Of a stretch of DNA of 7,353 nt, positions 1-5,057 are shown piece by piece (within the stretch, counting starts at the first letter, position 1; every line of letters begins with the position of its first letter). The notes beneath the pieces are model-generated. The model was not told the origin of the DNA. It worked only from the letters and a program-made list of their open reading frames with translations, and did no database searches. Source of the DNA: an uncultured Peptostreptococcaceae bacterium (GTDB lineage Bacteria > Bacillota > Clostridia > Peptostreptococcales > Anaerovoracaceae); assembly GCA_905236895.1 (NCBI GenBank), contig CAJOQI010000020.1, positions 1 to 7,353 on the forward strand, given 5' to 3'. A program made the translations under genes and the position numbers.

Positions 1-198
1 CGAAATGACTCGGGATACTATTTCGCAGTCCTCGGTTCCCACGTATTCTCCGTCCCTTTTATCAATATATATTCTCAGATAATAATCGGAGCCTTCCTTT
101 ACATAATCCACGTCGTAAAGGAGGTAGTTTGATATCAAGACTTCCGAGCTATTATTGAAATAGTCTTCAACTATTTCCTGTATCTTTTTCTTAGCCAT
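1..198 (-). CDS. rimP: Ribosome maturation factor RimP, N-terminal part (cut by window edge)
   Basis: The first 66 codons are present and the frame runs off the window at base 1. The translation begins MAKKKIQEIVEDYF and contains YDVDYVKEGSDYYLRIYIDK followed by EDCEIVSRVIS. This matches the RimP N-terminal domain pattern (a helix, then V-[DE]-x-V/Y-x-x-[EG], L-R-[VI]-[YF]-I-D, and D-C-x-x-V-S-R). RimP is a cytoplasmic factor that helps mature the 30S ribosomal subunit. The ATG at 196-198 follows a G-run (about 202-206) that can act as a ribosome binding site with a GU pair. In Firmicutes rimP normally heads rimP-nusA-infB, directly downstream of polC. Here mscL and a LytTR gene lie between, and rimP has its own promoter. 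The family call is confident; the C-terminal domain cannot be seen. Confidence 0.9.
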   Translation of the reverse strand, partial: MAKKKIQEIVEDYFNNSSEVLISNYLLYDVDYVKEGSDYYLRIYIDKRDGEYVGTEDCEIVSRVIS

Positions 199-216
199 CT
201 TTCCCCCATAAATGCA

Positions 217-244
217 CTGAAGAGTGGGATAACCCACTCTTCAG
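217..244 (-). promoter_or_regulatory. Perfect 12-bp hairpin in the rimP leader
   Basis: Arms at 217-228 and 233-244 are exactly complementary over 12 bp with a 4-nt loop (TTAT on the minus strand). The hairpin lies 57 nt after the mscL stop and about 13 nt before the rimP ribosome binding site, downstream of the predicted rimP promoter. The RNA after the stem reads UGCAUUUAUG, which is a poor U-tract. It is therefore either a weak terminator or attenuator, an mRNA 3'-end stabiliser for mscL, or a regulatory element in the leader. Its structure is certain and its role is not. Confidence 0.65.
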
Positions 245-265
245 CAATAACTTCTAACTTTTGAA

Positions 266-294
266 ATGATAGCATGATAAGGCTATCAAGTCAA
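266..294 (-). promoter_or_regulatory. Sigma-A-like extended -10 promoter for rimP
   Basis: On the minus strand TTGACT (289-294) is followed by exactly 17 nt and TATCAT (266-271). TG-C directly before the -10 gives an extended -10 element. The expected transcription start is near 259-260, leaving a leader of about 60 nt before the rimP ATG. The promoter starts just after the mscL stop codon at 301-303, so the rimP operon can be expressed independently of mscL and polC. The call rests only on consensus match and position. Confidence 0.75.
267..288. promoter_or_regulatory. Perfect dyad inside the rimP promoter (candidate operator)
   Basis: TGATAGC (282-288, minus strand) and GCTATCA (267-273) are exact inverted copies separated by 8 nt. 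The 22-bp dyad fills the space between the -35 and -10 hexamers and overlaps the -10. This is a position from which a bound dimeric repressor would block RNA polymerase. The half-site core TATCA occurs a third time in the spacer. An alternative is that the stem is a short terminator for mscL, but only three T residues follow it. I do not recognise a known regulator for this site. Confidence 0.45.
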
Positions 295-300
295 TACTCC

Positions 301-669
301 TTACTTGGCGAGAGAATCGCGAATCTCAGTAAGAAGCTTAACCTCATCAGAGGGTTCAGGAGTCTCTTCCTCTTCCTTCTGCAGCTTGTTGTACTGTCTC
401 ATAAGAATGAATACAACCAGTGCTGTGATAAGGAAGGAAATGATAGCCTGAATAAAATTACCGATCATAATCTGTGCGCCACCTACTCCGAAGCTAAGCT
501 TGGAGAAATCGGTTCCGCCCAGGAAGATTCCGATAACCGGTCCAAATACATCAGCTACCAAAGAATCAATGATAGCCTTGAATGCTCCACCGATGATAAC
601 ACCAACGGCCATAGCCATCATATTACCCTTTGTTATGAATTCCTTAAACTCTGTGAAAAAACTCTTCAT
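301..669 (-). CDS. mscL: Large-conductance mechanosensitive channel MscL
   Basis: The 122-residue protein has the usual length for MscL, a homopentameric inner-membrane channel that opens under high membrane tension and releases solutes during hypo-osmotic shock. The N-terminal amphipathic helix MKSFFTEFKEFITKGN leads into TM1 (about residues 16-45, with AVGVIIGGAFKAIIDSLVAD, the glycine-rich gate helix). A short periplasmic loop follows (about 46-70), then TM2 (about 71-91, FIQAIISFLITALVVFILM). The charged cytoplasmic C-terminal helix ends in LLTEIRDSL, a family hallmark. The ATG at 667-669 has an AAGGGAG ribosome binding site with 8-nt spacing. The gene has its own promoter and sits downstream of a LytTR regulator gene, which might control it. 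The loop after TM1 reads DVFGPVIG, somewhat different from the DIIMPxIG common in the family. The assignment is secure. Confidence 0.97.
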   Translation of the reverse strand: MKSFFTEFKEFITKGNMMAMAVGVIIGGAFKAIIDSLVADVFGPVIGIFLGGTDFSKLSFGVGGAQIMIGNFIQAIISFLITALVVFILMRQYNKLQKEEEETPEPSDEVKLLTEIRDSLAK

Positions 670-711
670 CTGTACTTCTCCCTTCTATCTGCGGTAAAAC
701 CGCTAAGAGCC

Positions 712-740
712 ATTGTAAACTTCAGGAGAAACAAATGCAA
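712..740 (-). promoter_or_regulatory. Sigma-A-like promoter for mscL
   Basis: TTGCAT (735-740) and TACAAT (712-717) on the minus strand are 17 nt apart, close to the TTGACA-17-TATAAT consensus. The predicted start is near 705. This gives a leader of about 36 nt containing a small hairpin (691-703, five base pairs, 3-nt loop) and the mscL ribosome binding site. The promoter lies in the 90-bp gap after the LytTR gene, so mscL need not depend on read-through. Confidence 0.65.
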
Positions 741-759
741 GGACTTTTTCTCTTTTCTT

Positions 760-1098
760 TTACGGTCTATTATTCCTCTCCCGGAGATAACCGAAGAGTC
801 TTTGCTTGGTTTTCACATAGGCTTCCCTGCTTAGAAGAAGAGAACTTTCGTCGTCAAAGATGATTCTTCCATCCTCAGCCATCTTAACCCGATCAAGATT
901 AATATAGCAGCTTTCAATCACCTTAAAGAATCTTCCGTCCAAGCCTTCTGCCACCTCCTTGATTCCTCCGTTAAAGCTGAGTTCTCCTTCATCACCGTAG
1001 AGAAAAATCTTTCTTCCTCGCCTCAACAGATAATGAATCTCTCCAAGATAAACCTTTCTTACTCCTCTAATAGTCTTTACAACGATATATCCTCTCAT
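760..1098 (-). CDS. Stand-alone LytTR-family DNA-binding regulator
   Basis: From the ATG at 1096-1098 the protein is 112 residues and consists almost entirely of a LytTR domain (about residues 3-106). Its sequence follows the LytTR pattern: a first strand YIVVKTIRG, the segment LGEIHYLLRRGRKIFLY, the helix GGIKEVAEGL, then GRFFKVIESCYINLDRV and the late LLLSREAYVKTKQRL. There is no receiver domain, no membrane segment and no sensor, so it resembles minimal LytTR transcription factors. Longer in-frame starts exist (1162-1164 and 1117-1119). They lack a ribosome binding site, and the first lies inside the polC terminator. The chosen ATG has GGGAGG (1107-1112) at 8-nt spacing. In the segment where LytTR proteins usually have H-[RKN]-S, this one has I61-E62-S63, a change at a position that contacts DNA in AgrA. 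Arg91 near the C-terminus is kept. Its targets are unknown; mscL or its own gene are plausible. Confidence 0.8.
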   Translation of the reverse strand: MRGYIVVKTIRGVRKVYLGEIHYLLRRGRKIFLYGDEGELSFNGGIKEVAEGLDGRFFKVIESCYINLDRVKMAEDGRIIFDDESSLLLSREAYVKTKQRLFGYLRERNNRP

Positions 1099-1101
1099 GA
1101 T

Positions 1102-1142
1102 TTTTACCTCCCTCACCATTCTATTCACATGGTGAGGTAAAA
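1102..1142 (-). promoter_or_regulatory. Alternative hairpins around the LytTR gene ribosome binding site
   Basis: Two perfect 9-bp pairings compete for one CCTC segment. CCTCACCAT (1129-1137) pairs with ATGGTGAGG (1111-1119) across a 9-nt loop. Alternatively TTTTACCTC (1134-1142) pairs with GAGGTAAAA (1102-1110), which buries the ribosome binding site, while the inner ACCAT/ATGGT can still pair. The tandem GAGGGAGG makes the switch possible. The same dyad could instead be a protein-binding operator, because a -10-like TAGAAT (1118-1123) lies in it, although no good -35 is present. Confidence 0.45.
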
Positions 1143-1184
1143 GAAAAGACTGAAATTCCGCCATTTTGGCGAGATTTCAGTCTT
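1138..1184 (-). terminator. Rho-independent terminator of the polC operon
   Basis: Arms at 1146-1156 and 1174-1184 pair perfectly over 11 bp. Inside, a further CGCC/GGCG stem with a 5-nt loop follows after one mismatch and one GU pair. On the minus strand the stem runs straight into TTTTCTTTTA, a good U-tract. It begins 24 nt after the polC stop codon. On the plus strand no T-tract follows, so it acts only in the polC direction. It bounds the upstream operon and separates it from the LytTR gene. Confidence 0.88.
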
Positions 1185-1208
1185 GACAATCATTGAGTAT
1201 CAATGCCT

Positions 1209-4200
1209 TTATCCCAGGATTCCATCTCCAAGAAGGAAAAACATATCCATCTGATCCTCCTCCGGGAGCCCATCCAAGACTCCGTAGGCTCTTAGAACTT
1301 CAACTGCGGTTTTATTGAGCTTTGCTCTTGATACGGCATCTTCCACCGTGCTGAAGGGAGCCTCTGCATAGGCCTCTTCAATGGCCTTGGCAGCCTGGGC
1401 TCCAACTCCGTTTAAGGCATCAAAGGGCAGAAGGACTTTTCCATCCTTGTCCACGGTGAAGTAACCCGCTCTTGACTCTCCCAGCCTGGGAGGTGCGAAT
1501 TCATATCCCCTTGCATACATTTCATAGGCCGCCTCCAGAACAAGGATCTCGCTCTCCTGCTTGGTTGTGGTCGTTTCTCTGGTTGCATTTTGAACAAAGC
1601 GTTCCAATTCCCTAAGCTTCTCCAAGCAAGCTCTCTTACCCTTAAGAATTACTTCCGCATTAAAATCCGACACTTCGGAAGAAAAATGAGCGGCATAGAA
1701 TTCTCTTGGATAATAGACTTTATACCATGCCATTCTGAAGGACATCATGGTATAGGCTACTGCGTGGGCTCTTGGGAACATGTATTTAATCTTGATGCAG
1801 GAATCCACATACCACTGAGGCACACCATTATCCTCCATCAGATCCAATTCCTCATCCGTAAGTTCTTGGTTCTTTCTAACCTTCTCCATAATGGTAAAGG
1901 CGTCGCTCTTCTCCAAACCCTTAAGAATCAGATAGTTCATAATATCGTCACGGGTGGAAATTACCTCCTTCATGGTGGCAACCCCTTCTCTGATATAGTC
2001 CTGAGCGTTATTCCTCCATACGTCCGTTCCGTGGGAGAAGCCTGAGATTCTTACCAGGTCCGCAAAGCGCTCCGGATGAATATCGTCAAGCATTCCTCTA
2101 ACAAAAACGGTTCCAAACTCCGGAATACCGTAGGTACCGTGAACAAAGGGATATTCCTCGTCCTTAATATCCAAGGCTTCTATTCCGTTAAAGATGCTTA
2201 ATACCTTTCTGTCCGTCAAGTCGATATGAAGTGGATCCACCCCTGTCATATCCTGAAGATGCCTTATCATGGAAGGAACATTATGTCCCAGAAGATCCAG
2301 CTTCAGAAGATTTCCGTCGATCTTATGATAATCGAAGTGGGTCGTAATTATATCTACATTTGTTTTATTGGCAGGTCTCTGCACCGGACAGAAGTCATAG
2401 ATTTCCATATTGTCCGGAACGATAACTATTCCGCCGGGATGCTGGCCTGTAGTTCTTTTAACTCCTTCACAACCCTTGGCCAGTCTGCCTATCTCATATT
2501 GATTGACAGACCTTTGGATATCTTCCATATATTTTCTTACATAGCCCCTGGCGGTCTTCTCCTGAACGGTGGATACGGTACCGGCCTTATAGATATTCTT
2601 GTCTCCGAAGATGTTTCCAACATATTTATGGATGGTCTGTTGATATTCCCCAGCGAAATTAAGGTCTATATCCGGCTCCTTATCCCCTTCAAATCCCAGG
2701 AAGGTTGCAAAGGGAATGGTAAATCCATCTCTATCCATTTCTTCCCCGCAGACGGGACAATTCTTTGGAGGCATATCCACTCCGCAGTCGTATTCCTCCA
2801 TATCTCCCCACTCTAAATGTTTGCACTTTGGACAGAGATAATGGGGTTCCAATGGATTAACCTCGGTGATTCCCGCCATGGTTGCGGCAAAGGAGGAACC
2901 GACGGAACCTCTGGATCCTACCAAATAGCCGTCGCTTAAGCTCTTTTCAACCAGCATCTGAGCAGCCCTATAGAGCACCGCATATCCGTTTGAAATAATT
3001 GACTCAAGTTCTATATTAAGTCTTTCTTCGATTTCAGGAGGCAAAGGATCCCCGTATATTGCATGGGCTTTTTCCATACAGCTTTCAAAGAGTTTTTCCT
3101 TTGCTCCGTCTATCTGAGGCGGGAATTTCTTATCCGGCACAGGAAGAACACCCTCATCAATCATATTGGCGATTTTGTTGGTATTTTCCACCACCACTTC
3201 ATAGGCTCTGTCCTCACCAAGATAGGAGAATTCATCAATCATCTCGTCGGTGGTTCTTAAATAGAGTCCCTGGCCGTTTTCCGCATCCTTAAATCCACGA
3301 CCTGCCAAAACTATTCTTCTATAGATGGCTGCCTCCGGCTCGTCGTAGTGAGCGTCCGTTGTTGCTACCGTCATCTTGCCCAATCTGTCTCCACAGGCCA
3401 AGACTCTTCTGTTAAATTCCTTAAGCTCCTCTTCGCTAAGTACCGATCCGTTTTCAATCATGAATCTATTATTGATGAGGGGCTGGATTTCAAGATAGTC
3501 GTAGAAGGATGCGATTTTATCCAATTCCCGGTCGCCGGCTCCTGAGGTTATGGCACGGAAAACCTCCCCCGCCTCACAGGCGGAACCTACGATTAATCCA
3601 TCCCTGTATTCTTCAATCAAAGACTTGGGTATTCTTGGTCTATAGTAGAAATAATCTATATGGGATTTGGAAACTATCTTATAAAGGCTCTTAACCCCTT
3701 CCTGGCTCCGGGCCAGCAGGATAATATGATTGGTTTCCTTTTTCTTGTGATCTATGGTTCCGTCTTCCAAATGACAGTCTTTGTCATCAAAGACATAGCC
3801 CTCCATACCGTAAATGATTTTAATATCCTTACCGGTTTCCTTTTTCAGCGTCTTTGCTGCCTTCGCCGCGTCGGGGAAGCTCTGAACCACTCCATGGTCG
3901 GTTATTGCTATGGCTGGCTGATCCCAGGAAGCCGCAAGATTTACCATATCCGCCACATTGTTAAGACCATCCATATCGCTCATCTTGGTATGGCAATGAA
4001 GCTCCACCCTATGGGGCCCATCAAAACGGTCTTTACGGCTTTCTATTTCCACCTTCTCTATTCCATCTATCATGATGAAAAGATCAAGGTCTCTTCTATC
4101 CAGCTGAGGCTCTCCGTGAACCTTAACATAGTCGCCCGCCTTAAGCAGATTTCTAACTTCGGTATATTTGTCCGTACTGATAAAGGTCTTGAGGGGAAGG

Positions 4201-5057
4201 CTTATCTCCTTATCCGTAATACCCATGGTAAGAAGCATGCTTCCGTTCTTAATCAGGATACCGTCCATATCGAAGATCCATCCGGAGGTTGTTACCTTCT
4301 TTTCCTCCTGACTAACCTCGTTTAAGGGAGTAATCTTTCCGTTAAGCTCCTTGCCTCCCATTATGATATTGCCCTTGGCCTTAAGGTTTCTGGAACGGTC
4401 CCTTCCACGCCAGGATTTCCCGTCGCCACTATTCTTTACGGGACTCTTGGGAGCATTTTGTTTCCTCTCTTCAGCCAGTTTATTGCTGAACTGAATGATC
4501 TCCGCAATTTCCTTTTCTTCCTGCTCCTTTTGTTCTTCCATGGCCTTGGAATAGGTTTCGGTATCGTTAACGAATTCCACATCATAATTCTTCCCGGACC
4601 ATCTGGAGAATCCCGTTTTAACCATTCCCTTTTCTTCACCGTTAAGCCTTTCGCAGGCAATCTGCCCAAAGGCCCTTAGAGTTATCTTATTTCCCGAAAG
4701 ATCAAAATAATCGGGATTGATGCTTTCCCCTAAAACGGAGTCGTCATCCTTAACCGCCTGAATGATCTTCGGCAAAAGATTTCCGATTACGGATTTCTCA
4801 TCCTGAATTAAAGGATATTCGTATTCGTATGCAAAATTAACCCCGGGAAGACCCTTGATTTCTCTCTTAAAGGCCTCACGGATATGTTCTTCCTCCTGGT
4901 CGGGTATTATAAAATTAACCTGCAACAAAAGAGAAAGATAGCCGTTGGGCAGGACTTCATACTCTTTTATCTTTACTCTTCCCACCTCAGAGGCATCTCT
5001 TCCATCTGCAGTAGTTATATTATTCCAATCTATGCTATTAAAGATTAGGTTCTCCAC
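1209..5057 (-). CDS. polC: DNA polymerase III PolC-type alpha subunit lacking the proofreading exonuclease domain
   Basis: This is the replicative DNA polymerase of Firmicutes. Regions in order are: N-terminal domain (about 1-160), charged linker (about 165-230), OB fold (about 255-340), PHP domain (about 350-575), fingers, palm and thumb (about 600-1130), helix-hairpin-helix (about 1205-1265) and clamp-binding motif QMDMFF (1269-1274). Palm aspartates D796 and D798 (in PDIDLNF) and D921 (in LLKLDLLG) are present. So are the zinc cysteines C742, C745, C767 and C770, and the KRTTGQHPGG motif (867-876). Family members are usually about 1430-1470 residues with a DnaQ-like exonuclease inside PHP. 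Here 1282 residues remain, and DDKDCHLEDG joins the PHP halves with no DxE exonuclease motif. Putative PHP metal ligands H354, H356, D363, H388, E419, H444, C494, D568 and H570 are all present. The start is GTG, overlapping ispG by 20 nt, with AGAAGG 5 nt upstream and an in-frame stop seven codons before. The clamp motif is followed by eight extra residues. Confidence 0.97.
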   Translation of the reverse strand: MENLIFNSIDWNNITTADGRDASEVGRVKIKEYEVLPNGYLSLLLQVNFIIPDQEEEHIREAFKREIKGLPGVNFAYEYEYPLIQDEKSVIGNLLPKIIQAVKDDDSVLGESINPDYFDLSGNKITLRAFGQIACERLNGEEKGMVKTGFSRWSGKNYDVEFVNDTETYSKAMEEQKEQEEKEIAEIIQFSNKLAEERKQNAPKSPVKNSGDGKSWRGRDRSRNLKAKGNIIMGGKELNGKITPLNEVSQEEKKVTTSGWIFDMDGILIKNGSMLLTMGITDKEISLPLKTFISTDKYTEVRNLLKAGDYVKVHGEPQLDRRDLDLFIMIDGIEKVEIESRKDRFDGPHRVELHCHTKMSDMDGLNNVADMVNLAASWDQPAIAITDHGVVQSFPDAAKAAKTLKKETGKDIKIIYGMEGYVFDDKDCHLEDGTIDHKKKETNHIILLARSQEGVKSLYKIVSKSHIDYFYYRPRIPKSLIEEYRDGLIVGSACEAGEVFRAITSGAGDRELDKIASFYDYLEIQPLINNRFMIENGSVLSEEELKEFNRRVLACGDRLGKMTVATTDAHYDEPEAAIYRRIVLAGRGFKDAENGQGLYLRTTDEMIDEFSYLGEDRAYEVVVENTNKIANMIDEGVLPVPDKKFPPQIDGAKEKLFESCMEKAHAIYGDPLPPEIEERLNIELESIISNGYAVLYRAAQMLVEKSLSDGYLVGSRGSVGSSFAATMAGITEVNPLEPHYLCPKCKHLEWGDMEEYDCGVDMPPKNCPVCGEEMDRDGFTIPFATFLGFEGDKEPDIDLNFAGEYQQTIHKYVGNIFGDKNIYKAGTVSTVQEKTARGYVRKYMEDIQRSVNQYEIGRLAKGCEGVKRTTGQHPGGIVIVPDNMEIYDFCPVQRPANKTNVDIITTHFDYHKIDGNLLKLDLLGHNVPSMIRHLQDMTGVDPLHIDLTDRKVLSIFNGIEALDIKDEEYPFVHGTYGIPEFGTVFVRGMLDDIHPERFADLVRISGFSHGTDVWRNNAQDYIREGVATMKEVISTRDDIMNYLILKGLEKSDAFTIMEKVRKNQELTDEELDLMEDNGVPQWYVDSCIKIKYMFPRAHAVAYTMMSFRMAWYKVYYPREFYAAHFSSEVSDFNAEVILKGKRACLEKLRELERFVQNATRETTTTKQESEILVLEAAYEMYARGYEFAPPRLGESRAGYFTVDKDGKVLLPFDALNGVGAQAAKAIEEAYAEAPFSTVEDAVSRAKLNKTAVEVLRAYGVLDGLPEEDQMDMFFLLGDGILG
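3732..3785 (-). other. Site of the missing exonuclease insertion in PolC
   Basis: This stretch encodes residues about 425-442, running from the end of IIYGMEGYVFDD to just before NHIILLAR. In ordinary PolC the first segment continues into GVPIAYN-type sequence, then an exonuclease of roughly 170-180 residues starting near FDVETTG, and rejoins at a segment like YHATLLA. Here only a short, charged linker (KDCHLEDGTIDHKKKET) is present. The reading frame is intact on both sides and both PHP halves align well, so this looks like a clean domain absence and not a frameshift. Confidence 0.85.

Noticed and set aside
680..760. Possible LytTR-type direct repeats (two GTTT-containing segments) upstream of mscL
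   Set aside because: The two GTT cores are only about 12 nt apart, not the roughly 21-22 nt seen for LytTR direct repeats, and they match the motif poorly.
274..834. A 186-codon plus-strand open frame across mscL and its flanks
   Set aside because: It lies antisense to the clear mscL gene, has no recognisable domain, and starts in the rimP promoter region. It is a shadow of mscL.
1099..1164. Longer start for the LytTR protein (134 residues from 1164)
   Set aside because: That ATG lies in the loop and stem of the polC terminator and has no ribosome binding site. The 22 extra residues match nothing in LytTR, and the ATG at 1096-1098 has GGGAGG at 8 nt.
1183..1188. Perfect TTGACA on the plus strand next to the terminator, a possible antisense promoter into polC
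   Set aside because: At 16-18 nt spacing there is no acceptable -10 (the 17-nt position reads CCTTTA).
3660..4325. A 221-codon plus-strand open frame (and several others) within polC
   Set aside because: These are antisense to conserved PolC domains, without good ribosome binding sites or any recognisable family. They are shadow frames.
4550..4570. DTE triplet at PolC residues 165-167 as a possible exonuclease motif I
   Set aside because: It lies in the charged N-terminal linker, without the hydrophobic context of FDxETTG or the later exonuclease motifs, and not at the PHP insertion site.
1209..5057. The short PolC as a frameshifted or assembly-damaged gene
   Set aside because: The frame is continuous through every other domain, and the linker is an ordinary charged sequence joining conserved PHP segments. 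An in-frame loss exactly at the domain borders is unlikely as an error, though relatives should be checked.
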